From Gnetum montanum (taxonomy: Eukaryota; Streptophyta; Gnetopsida; Gnetales; Gnetaceae): 64,000 nucleotides of DNA. The DNA is taken from NCBI GenBank assembly GCA_015680685.1, contig MNCI01004480.1:426817-490816 (forward strand), written 5' to 3'. Positions 55,551 to 64,000 of the stretch are shown here, in pieces. A program made the position numbers and the translations under genes. The first letter of the stretch is position 1. Each line of letters opens with the position of its first letter. Below the pieces are notes generated by a model that was not told where the DNA came from, did not search any database, and saw only the letters and a program-made list of their open reading frames with translations.

Positions 55551-55723
55551 GGGACCATCAGTTGGAGTGATTGTAAGGTGTTCATTTCTCAAATCAAAGA
55601 CCTAGGTTTGAGCCTGGGTACAACTACTACAAGAGGTTAAGCTTTCGATCATCTACCAATCCTCCTGAGATCCTTCTTAGTAGGATGAGCACTGTGGCTT
55701 TAGATGATGATCCTATTTTTTTT
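55551..55723 (+). mobile_element. tRNA-derived SINE
   Basis: About 173 bp: gggaccatcagttggagtg holds a box-A-like stretch (accatcagttgga). ggtttgagcc at 55605-55614 is a box B (GGTTCGANCC with C-to-T). The end is a T run (55714-55723). A/B spacing and length fit plant SINEs transcribed by RNA polymerase III. No cloverleaf can be completed, so it is not a tRNA gene. Target duplication is not clear. Confidence 0.6.
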
Positions 55724-55977
55724 TAAATTAGGGGTTAGCATTATGGGTTTAATTTTGGTAGTCAATACTAGATCAAATAATAATAAATAAATCAAAGAAG
55801 AAAAAAAGCTTATGTAGATACTTTTACTTCACAAATTATTGATTAGTTTGAATAGTTAGCATGTAAGGTATATAAGAAGACTACTATCTATTAGAGTTGG
55901 CGCAATAGAAGTTACCTTAGAGGATGGTCCCATGATCTAGGAGTTGAAATCTATCATTTCTAAAAATGTAAATTGAG

Positions 55978-56424
55978 CACAAGTCATGGTGCATCTCATG
56001 GTACTTGAATACAAGTTGTTTCCTATATATGAGGTATAAAATAATGACTACAAGTGGTGGCTAACTCATGGTTCATCATCACAAGTTGTGGTGTCCTCAT
56101 GATAACCTAGTCAAGGCTTGTAATCAAGTCATGGTAATTGTTGTATATTGATCTCAACCTTTCATGTTAATCTATCATGACCACAAGTTGTGGTGTGCTC
56201 ATGGTCTCCTAATCATAAGTTTTGGTTGCCTAACCATGGGTCATGATGATCTCTGAACTTGCAAAATTACTTCCTTATACTTCTACATTAAGATTATCAT
56301 GATCATAACTCATAATGATCTCCTATTATAATACCATGAGTTGTGATGGATGAAATAGAGACTATTTTTCTATTCTATACACCACAAGTGCACCATAAGT
56401 CTTGGTCAACTCATGGAGATGCCA
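55978..56424 (+). repeat. degenerate array of acaagt..tggtg...ctcatgg units
   Basis: Copies of the form a(c/t)aagt(t/c/g)(g/a)tggt(g)...ctcatgg occur at about 55979, 56050, 56080, 56125, 56182, 56215 and 56396, spacing 30 to 60 bp, with related remnants between (aaccatgggtcatgatgatctc, aactcataatgatctc, atgagttgtgatgg). Some copies contain near-palindromes such as ccacaagttgtggtg. Neither a coding frame nor a known satellite is evident. Confidence 0.55.
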
Positions 56425-57664
56425 AAAACCTAAATTAATGGTCGTAGAATTAAATCAACAAAGGATTTAAAGCTACTAATGGATGAAACTAACTTGGATA
56501 TGAAAAGGAAGTTTAGATATTTTATGGCATGGCCTAAATTGAGCAATAAACATACATATGGGTCACATAATATGAGATGGGAGTAGTAATTAATTTTTTA
56601 CATGGAATGGAAAACTTGACTTGTATTTTGTGTAATAAATTTAACATGAAAGTAAGCACAAAGTGCTCAAAAATATGTAGCAACTCTATATGCTTCCTCT
56701 ATATACATTTGGAGGTTACTTCATGATTTTAAACATGAAACTAAACTTAACATATGCATGCCCTTTGACATTGAAAAGAGGGCTTTCTTAGAACATAAAA
56801 TGACCATGCTTTAAACACAAATTTAGACATAAATGAGGTTGTAATAGACATAAAACATGCTCAAATTTATGGAGAAAGATAGCCTCAAGCAAGAACATGG
56901 CTTGGGCTTGACATGAAACATATAATTCACACAAAATTAGAGGGAAAATACAGTTATTCATGGCTACCAATCTTTACATAAAAATATAGCCCCTAAACAT
57001 GAAAAAAAAAAAAGCTTTAAACTTGGATCTATCTTCAAGAGAAATATAATACATGTTCATCTAAACATGTTAGAGGAAAAAACATTACTTAAACTTTAAA
57101 TTTAAAGTGGCTTTAAAGCCAAAACATATGAGCATGCATATAGACAAATAGTTCAAACTACTATATTTATATAAAGATGCATCCATGAAACATAAACATA
57201 TAAACATGAAAATAAGACATATTTTGGATATATGAGCTTGTTTACTTGAACAAATTCTTTGAGATAAACTTAAAGGTTTGTACATGAGGACTAAGAAAAC
57301 TTGTAATTGTGAGAATGTAAGAATTTGGGTATAACAATTGTGAGAAATATCATGGATTAGGGTCTACCATGGGAGATCTTAAGTTTGGGAAAATAAGACT
57401 ACAAGAAAAAGATAGTGTGATTTCTCTTCATGAAGCTTGGAGAAAACTAGAAGACCCTCTTAAATGGATAGAAGATGAAGCATGAAAGAAGGAAGAAAAT
57501 CTTGACGAAAGACATCCTCAATTCATTAATTAAATGCTCCTACTTAGTGATTACATATTTGATGTACTTTAAAAAGTTCCTTTTTATGTTATTTTCAAGG
57601 CTTTCTACTCAATGATTAAGTATGTAATGTATTCTAAAATTTTTTTATAAATATTTTTTTGGGG
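56425..57664. other. unassigned AT-rich stretch
   Basis: Noncoding by eye. Repeated aaacatgaaa/gacataaaac words (about 56640, 56735, 56850, 56910, 56995, 57185) suggest decayed short tandem repeats. A 55-bp partial duplication is present at about 57538-57640 (cttagtgattacatatttgatgta and caatgattaagtatgtaatgta). Confidence 0.35.
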
Positions 57665-57727
57665 TTTAACACTCCCCTTGCTTTTTTTCCTGGTGTGTTA
57701 ATAATGGAGTAGCTTTGTAGATTACAA
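57665..57727 (+). repeat. dispersed repeat block, copy 2
   Basis: ttaacactccccttgc...ggtgtgttaataatggagtagctttgtag; see 55477-55540. Confidence 0.55.
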
Positions 57728-58999
57728 GTTTGACCTCAAATGTTATCATTCAAACACACAGCAAACAATCAAACCATGGCAGCATCTAGCCATATCACAA
57801 TGGCAAATCGACATTAGTGGTGGAGGGACTCAACAACAAATGGACCATCAATCCAACATGTCATAGTGCAATCCAAATTTCAACAATTCCAATGGTCCAA
57901 GTATCCAACAAGATCCAATCAACCAAGGTTCCAAAACGTATTCAAGGGATCCAAAACCTCCAAAATTTCAAGACTCATTCACAATACCATGCCTAACAAA
58001 ATACATGCCCCAAATGTCTAAAGATTCACAATTAATTAAAAGCCAAATCCTTTCAAAAATTTTGCAATGGGTAATAGCCAACAATAACTCCAAGTGAAAA
58101 TATAGCCACAAAGATCAAAAAAAATGATCCACATCTACCAACAACATTACTAGAACTCAAACTTCTCAAATTATGATTTACAAGATATTAAGCAAACTAG
58201 ACAGCCATAAATGAAGCTCCCATAACTCATACATCCCTACAAATTTCCTCATAATTAATGCTTCATTTGAAAGCTAATATCAATACCTAGTTATTATAAA
58301 CATATTTAAATAGTTACAAATTTATAACTATAGATATTAGTCCAACATTATAGATAATTAGAAAATGAGACAGACTAAATGTTTGAGAGTAAATTGTTAA
58401 TAAATACATCAGGATAGAATCTTTGTCATGGATTCTACTTCTTCTATAACATCCAAGGCTAAGTCTCATAAACATTTCAAGAGAAATTATGCTACAAATA
58501 AGAAGTTATTAATAAATGAATCTCTGTATTATATTTCTACATAAGTTTAGATAGCCCTTAAAGATGAACTCATGATTCTTACTATAAAACTTTATTTTTA
58601 GTGATTCCACTTGGATCTATCTTCTATTGGAAATATTTCTAACATATCAAAAATTTTGAACTAGATTTATAACCAATACCAAGATATAACCTCAACTCTA
58701 GACCCCACTGAAATTACTACCATTCTAGATAGCATTGAAAGAATGACCTACAATACCTTATCTACCACAAATTTCTATCTGAGTCCTCATGAAAGTTGTA
58801 GATAATTTTACAAGGAATCCAGCAATAAGTAGATCATAATAACATTTGAAGTATATAGAGAGATATGAGTATTCTACCAAGTGCTATACAAATCATCTTG
58901 AATCCTTCAAAATGCAAAATTCATAGAAAGTACATTAAATCAATAAAAACAACAAATCCATCATTAAAACTCTAGTTCCAAAATGTTACAGCATAACAC
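57728..58999. other. unassigned stretch, possibly outer LTR of element E
   Basis: Noncoding. It could include the left part of the 3' LTR of E, but I found no copy of the right LTR start (tgtaacatccttcttcc) here, so the left boundary is unresolved. Confidence 0.3.
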
Positions 59000-59675
59000 A
59001 TTAGAAATATACTAGTTCTAAAAAATTTTACATCAATTAAAACAAAACCAAACCCCAATATATGCAAAACCTGATGAACTGAAACAACCAAGAAAAAGGG
59101 GCCAAGATTACTCATACAAAATGTTGCTAGCTTCTATTTCTTGAGTCTTCCCACATGATCCCTAGACCATCAAGCCCCTCACACTCCTCCAACCCAACAA
59201 CCCTCCAACCTAAGAGCTAAGAGACCAACAATGCTTTAGGTTAAGGGAGTGTGTGGTATTTAAAGGCTTCTTTACTACTTCACCTAACCCCAACCCATGT
59301 TACCTAGCTACCCTTTTTCATCTATCCATAAGACCCATGTGACTCATCTACCTTTGGTTAATCTAAGAAATAACCAAAGTAAAATTAAAATTATAAATTA
59401 CATGGATAAACCACATGTCATGCCACATAGCCATCATAGCCATACCATGCCCATGCCATAGCCTTCATGAGAACCTACCACAACTCATTTACCTGATTAG
59501 TGCATACTAGTGATAAGTAAAAATCTTTAATCATTCATAGTGGTAAAAATAAGTAAACATGACTAATAAAAATTTATCATATGCTAAGAAAGATTAATTA
59601 TGCATATAAATAATAATATTAATATTATTAACCATCCTCAATCATTCTATCTTTACTAAAATACAGGTTGTTACA
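59000..59675 (-). repeat. 3' LTR of element E (left boundary unresolved)
   Basis: It ends ggttgttaca at 59675, directly before the purine tract of E. On the minus strand a TATA-like tttaaata (plus 59257-59264) lies about 410 bp in. The plus-strand start of the right LTR has no clear match on the left, so this LTR is either truncated or very long. Confidence 0.55.
59257..59264 (-). promoter_or_regulatory. TATA-like box of the LTR of element E
   Basis: Minus strand gcctttaaataccaca; position suits a U3 promoter for the minus strand. Confidence 0.4.
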
Positions 59676-59694
59676 TCCTTCCTCCCTCCTTAAG
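59676..59694 (-). other. polypurine tract of element E
   Basis: Minus strand cttaaggagggaggaagga, purine-rich and adjacent to the LTR. Confidence 0.7.
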
Positions 59695-60960
59695 AATCTT
59701 TCTCCTGGAAGATTTCAAGATGGGCTGCATACATATCAAACTCAAGTTCCCAAGTTGATTCTTGAGAACCATGAAGACTTACAAGACCTTCATCATCAAA
59801 ATTAATTTGCTATGCAATTGTTGTACCATGTGATCTATAATTTTAATTGGATGTTCAACATAGAAGGCATCATTCTGAAGTTGCACTTTAGATCAATCTA
59901 CTACATGGCTTTCATCAAGAATATAACATCGGAACATGGATACATGAAATACATCATGCATGCTAGAGAGTTATGATGGAAAACTCACCTAATATGCCAC
60001 CTCTCCAATATGTTGGAAAATAATTTAATGGAGAGATTCAAATGAATAGCTTGTCAATTTTATTTTCCATTTGAAGCACATCAAGCTCTTTAGTGGAGCA
60101 ATTTGAATAAACACCTTGTCTCCTACTAAAAACTCAAGAGACCTCCTTCTACAATTTTCTTAGCTTACTTGATGATCTTGAGTAGCCTTGAGCTACTCTC
60201 TAATTACCTTTATTTGCTCAATGGTGCCAAGGATAATGTTGAAGCTAATCTTTTATCTATCCTCCATTACATCCCAACACAATGGTGTTCTACAAGATCT
60301 ACCATACAAGACCTCATATTATGCCAACTTCAAACTCACCTGATAGCTATTGTTGTAGGCAAACTTAGCCAATGGTAATAGACTATCCCAAGAGTCTAAA
60401 AACTATAAACTGCATGCTTGAAGCATGTATTCAAGCACCTAGTTAATCCATTCAGCCTATCCATCTATTTGAGGATGATGTGCTGAACTCAAGTTTAGCC
60501 TACTACCTAGGCTTGGCATAAAAACTTGCCAAAATCGAGAGGTGGATTTGGAATCATGATCTAACATAATCTTGGCAAGAATTCCATGTAGTCAAACAAT
60601 CTCAACAATAAATAATAATGCCACATCCTTATCAATAACTATAGGTTTGTAGCAAAAAATTGAGTAGACTTTGTTAACAAGTTGACCACCACAATGATAG
60701 CATCCTTACCATTCTTAATATGAGAAAATTTGGTAATGAAATCCATACCGATGACCTTCCACTTTCACTCTGGAATTGTGTGAGGGTACAGATATCCACC
60801 TAGTCATTTATTCTCTAACTTAACTTGTTGACAAATTAAGTACTTTGCTACAAATTCCCCAACCTGCTTCTTCATTCCTGGCCACCAATATAACTTCTTT
60901 AGCATTTGGTACATTTTATCACTACCTGGGTGCATTTGAAGTCAACTAAGGTGAGCCTCT
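59695..60960 (-). pseudogene. integrase with chromodomain tail of element E
   Basis: Minus-strand words: KMYQMLKKLYWWPGMKKQVGEFVAKYLICQQVKLE (HHCC region), IPE.KWKVIGMDFITKF and AIIVVVNLLTKSTQF (canonical VDRLTKSAHF with Asp changed to Asn), then LAKFAYNNSYQ, LYGRSCRTPLCW, GDKVFIQIAPLKSLMCFKWKIKLT, IGEVAY, LSSMHDVFHVSMFRCYI, HPIKIIDHMVQQLHSKLI, and in a shifted frame STWELEFDMYAAHLEIF, the chromodomain-like end. It would direct insertion into chromatin; this copy is inactive. Confidence 0.76.
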
Positions 60961-61149
60961 TCTAGAAAATGTTTCTACAAGGAAACAGGTACACATACCC
61001 AATGCTTACAATGAAGCAGTCCTGACACATTCACTATGACTAAGGAATCATCATATCCCTTAAGCTGTATGCACTAGGAATCATGTCCCTACTCTACATG
61101 GATATCGTCTAGCACATCAAACTAGATCACAAGGCTATAAAGTTTACTG

Positions 61150-61600
61150 GCCACTTGAGTCAAGGCATCTACAAGCACATTACTTTTTCCTAGCTAGTAC
61201 TATATGGTAAAGACAAAATCAGCTAATAACTCTACCCATTATCGTTGTTTTAGGTTGAACTACATTTGATTCATTAGATATTAAAGACTTTTATGATCAG
61301 TCCAAATGGTCAATTTCTCTTCAAAGAAATAGTGATGCTAGACCTTTAAGGAAAATACCCTCCTCCCAACCCAAGATCATGGGTGGGATAGCATGGCTCA
61401 TGAGGCTTTAATTATCTTGAGGTATATGCTATCACCTCGCCCTTCTGCATAAGGACATATCCATACCCTTCTCTTGATGCATCTATGTATACATTAAAAG
61501 GTTCACATGGGGTAGGTGTATTAGAATTGATGTCAATATACTCCTAAGCTCCTCAAATGTAGCATGACAATGAGGAGTCCATAGAATCTAAATGTCCTTT
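61150..61600 (-). pseudogene. RNase H of element E
   Basis: Minus strand: EGYGYVLMQKGEVIAYTSR, LKPHEPCYPTHDLGLGGGYFPLKVWHHYFFEEKLTIWTDHKSL.YLMNQ. These are the RNase H words of chromoviruses (D..L.A...ALK.W.HY...E...TDHKSL), with E changed to G in the PTHDLE.. motif. One stop interrupts. Confidence 0.72.
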
Positions 61601-62340
61601 TGCAATAGCTTCATAAGAGGTGAAGTAATGCGAGATAAGTTCTCAAAAAACCTCCAATAATAACCTACAAACCTAAGAAAGCTACTCACTTCTCTTACAT
61701 CATTAGGAATAGGCCAATCCCTAATGACTCATATCTTAGTAGGATCCATAGCTATTCCAACCTTTGAGATGACATGATCCAAGAATTGAATCTCATGACA
61801 CCAAAATGAGAACTTTGAAGGTTGATCATAGATTTAATTCTCTCTAAAGTGTTTTGCAAGACTATTCTTAGATGATGTTCATGCAAGTCATCTAATGCTG
61901 AATATACCAATATTTCATCAATGAAAGTAACGATAAATTGATCTAAGTATGATCTCATGATAGTATTCATGAGATGCATAAACACTGCTAAAGCATTAGT
62001 GAGTCCAAATGGTAAAACCAAGAACTCATAATGTCCATACTAAGTCCTAAAAGCTATCTTGGAAATATCACCTTCTCTAATGTGAACCTGGTGGTATCTA
62101 GACTTCAAATCTATCTTGGAGAACACTTAAGCTTCCCTTAATTGGTCAAATAAATCATCTATGCAAGGCAAGGGATACCTATTCTTTACCATCACTTGAT
62201 TCAATTGATGGTAGTTGATGCATAACCTCATGCTTCTATCCTTCTTTTTGACAAAGAGGATAGGATCTTCCCAAGGAGAGACACTCAAACAAATCAAGCC
62301 TTTATTTAGAATTTCCTAAAGTTGGACTTTAAGTATTGTC
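61601..62340 (-). pseudogene. reverse transcriptase of element E
   Basis: Minus: [40 protein letters not shown] and [33 protein letters not shown]. Then, open at 61752-62021, [13 protein letters not shown]: the two active-site Asp of FIDDILVYS have become D-E. Also [11 protein letters not shown] connection region follows ([33 protein letters not shown]). Inactive. Confidence 0.76.
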
Positions 62341-62562
62341 AATTTGATAGGTGACATCCTATGCGAAGCTCTAAAGATAACTTTGGTACCAAGTTTAAGA
62401 TCAATCTCAAACTCTAACTCTTACCTAGGAGGAAAACCTAGCAATTTTGACCAAAATATGTTAGAAAATTTCACAAGCTACAAGGATTTGATCAATCCCT
62501 AGCGATGGAGAAATCTCACAAATAGAGACTGCAAATCAAGGATGACCTTTCTAAAATAAATG

Positions 62563-63120
62563 TCAAAAACATCTTACTGAAGCCAGGCCTATCTTAATCT
62601 TGTGAGGCTTTGTGTGCATAATCACTTGTACACACTTGTCTACTACTAACAATAATGTCTTACAATAATAATCCATGCTATCTTTAAAATGCATAAACCA
62701 ATCCATTCCTAGAATGATGTTGTAGTTCCCTAAGCTCATGACATGGAGGTCATAAGGCCAAGGAACATCTTGGATGATTAAAGGAATAGATCTGCAAACT
62801 TGGTCTATGACAAGAGTACTACCACCCATAGTACTAGCAATAAGCCCTTGTGCTAGGGCCTCATATGTCAAACCCACTCTTTTAACTACTAAAGGATCAA
62901 GAAAAGAATGACTAGCACCATAGTCAAAGAGGATCAAAACTTCAAGATCTAATATCATACCTTCTGTCTCCATCACTGTATTGGGTTGTTCCTCCATCGG
63001 TTGATCAATCAAAACATAAACATGAGCCTCTATTCTAGCATCATTATGGTTTCTTGGAGGTTTTTCTCCTTGTTGAAAACCATCATTATTTGAATTCTTT
63101 GGGCCTCCATGGATGCCCTA
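62563..63120 (-). pseudogene. aspartic protease of element E with preceding gag-PR linker
   Basis: Open 62563-63012 (minus, 149 codons): MIDQPMEEQ..TVMETEGMIL, VLILFDYGASHSFLDPLVVKRVGL, VCRSIPLIIQDVPWPYDLHVM and YNIILGMDWFMHF. The active site D-T/S-G-A is D-Y-G-A. The I-L-G-M-D-W motif is intact. Upstream, HNDARIEAHVYVLIDQPM is the usual gag-PR joint. This is the longest uninterrupted coding stretch in the window. Confidence 0.78.
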
Positions 63121-63422
63121 CTAGCACTTCCTTCTAAAACCACCATAGATATTGGTTGTAATATGTTCCCCTCAATGTGTTGATAGAGGAATTACTCCAT
63201 ATATCAGTTGAAATTAGCTTGGCTTATCCCCCCATTTGAGATTGGTGTTGGGATCACATTATTTGCATGAGGTTTTGTTGAATGCTTTTCCACTTGGTTA
63301 GTAATAGGATTTGGAGTTGTTTGATTAGATCCAACATCTATCCATCTGCCTTGGTCTCAACCTCACCTATCACCTACTATCACTAAACAAACTATGGGAA
63401 ATGAGGAAATTGCCAAACCTAC
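63121..63422 (-). pseudogene. gag remnant of element E
   Basis: Only about 300 bp between PBS and the protease, where gag of these elements is usually over 1 kb. No CCHC zinc knuckle. A deletion has removed most of gag. Confidence 0.5.
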
Positions 63423-63434
63423 ACTTTGATACCA
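63423..63434 (-). other. primer binding site of element E (initiator Met tRNA type)
   Basis: Minus tggtatcaaagt, one change from TGGTATCAGAGC-type sites over the first ten bases. The LTR starts 3 bases away. Confidence 0.72.
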
Positions 63435-63437
63435 ACT

Positions 63438-64000
63438 TGTAACATCCTTCTTCCTACCCTTAGGATGAAGAGCGTTACATGGCGTAAAAAAAATAACAAA
63501 GATTGATCATGGTAGAGTAATGAGTCATTTCATTCTAACATAGTGAAAGGAAGTATGGGTAAGCCATGACCAAGAGGAAGAAGAGATTAAATGATAAGAT
63601 AATGGAAATAAATTATGTCTTTTTAATATTAAGATGAATATATATGTAAGTAATTTAAATTATAAGCATCCACTAAAAGAAATCTTACATTAATGAAATT
63701 TTAAATTTTATAATTATCTCATCCAAAACATCTTACATAAAGGAATATGATAAGTTCTTATTCATAATCCATACAAGTCTACTATGAAAATCCAAGCACA
63801 TGAATCAAATTAATATACATCTACTTATGAAATAGCAATTATAATTCTAAATTAGATATAATTTCATAATATATATGAACATCTCTAAGGTACCACATGT
63901 ACTCCATGCTCTTCCTAGCTCAAAGTATTTGTACAAAAAATTAAAATATCAGCTACCACTGAGTGAGTAACCTTGGCATCATCTTCTAGCCAAATCAAGG
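63438..64000 (-). repeat. 5' LTR of element E (partial, runs off the window)
   Basis: Begins (plus strand) tgtaacatccttcttcctac. The full length is not visible. Confidence 0.62.

Larger units (their letters stand above)
59676..64000 (-). mobile_element. element E: chromodomain-type Ty3/Gypsy retrotransposon (Tekay/Del-like), runs off the window
   Basis: Minus strand: initiator-Met-type PBS (63423-63434), a short gag remnant, protease, RT, RNase H, integrase with a C-terminal chromodomain-like tail, and a purine tract (59676-59694). The order PR-RT-RH-IN and the STWELEFDMY motif place it with chromoviruses, unlike A-D. The interior of 3.76 kb is short because gag is mostly missing. All genes have stops or shifts. 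Confidence 0.8.

Noticed and set aside
55551-55723. tRNA gene
   Set aside because: Box A and B resemble tRNA, but no acceptor or anticodon stems form and a T run ends a longer SINE body.
61150-63110. Endogenous plant pararetrovirus
   Set aside because: RT and RNase H alone could suggest it, but integrase, LTRs, PBS and purine tract show a Gypsy retrotransposon.

Overview
The window looks like gene-poor plant nuclear DNA. It is AT-rich, contains no intact gene, and is almost entirely old, mutated LTR retrotransposons nested in one another. Dense TAG/TAA stops at former CAG/CAA codons and G-to-A/C-to-T changes in primer binding sites fit long-term cytosine methylation and deamination. The size, age and nesting suggest a large seed-plant genome, perhaps a gymnosperm. 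That placement is inference; nothing in the sequence identifies a species.

Layout. Positions 1-1344 are old flank with a gag-like scrap. Element A (Ty3/Gypsy, Athila-like, + strand) runs from 1345 to 47165, with LTRs at 1345-2224 and 46282-47165. Two elements of one related family sit inside it in the opposite orientation. B (5855-25312) interrupts A just before the reverse transcriptase. C (28880-42176) interrupts the spacer after A's integrase. Each insert has its own insert: solo LTRs at 7663-10447 (in B, 5-bp duplication gatgg) and 30312-31960 (in C, duplication aacat). With inserts removed, A, B and C are each about 13 kb. B also carries a tandem duplication of most of pol (14573-18768 and 18769-22255).

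Right of A is a degraded DUF4283/zinc-knuckle-like remnant (about 47.9-48.35 kb). Next is D (49104-55140, - strand), the 5' part of another family member truncated in integrase. A mixed intergenic stretch follows, with a tRNA-derived SINE (55551-55723) and a degenerate short-repeat array (55978-56424). Last is a chromodomain-type Gypsy element E (- strand, from about 59 kb to beyond the window).

The A-D family shares a tRNA-Asp-type primer site, a TTGTGG(G/A)GG polypurine tract, a gag with an unusual short zinc-knuckle motif, and PR-RT-RNaseH-IN. A, B and C also have a third gene (ORF3) after integrase, with a domain like the plant transposon protein family and a long coiled coil. The pol-ORF3 spacer holds a conserved noncoding block, followed by a TATA-like region that resembles each element's own LTR promoter. 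This is the most interesting signal in the window: a possible internal promoter for ORF3. Domain borders are by eye and approximate; LTR ends, duplications, PBS and the sequence gap are base-level readings.
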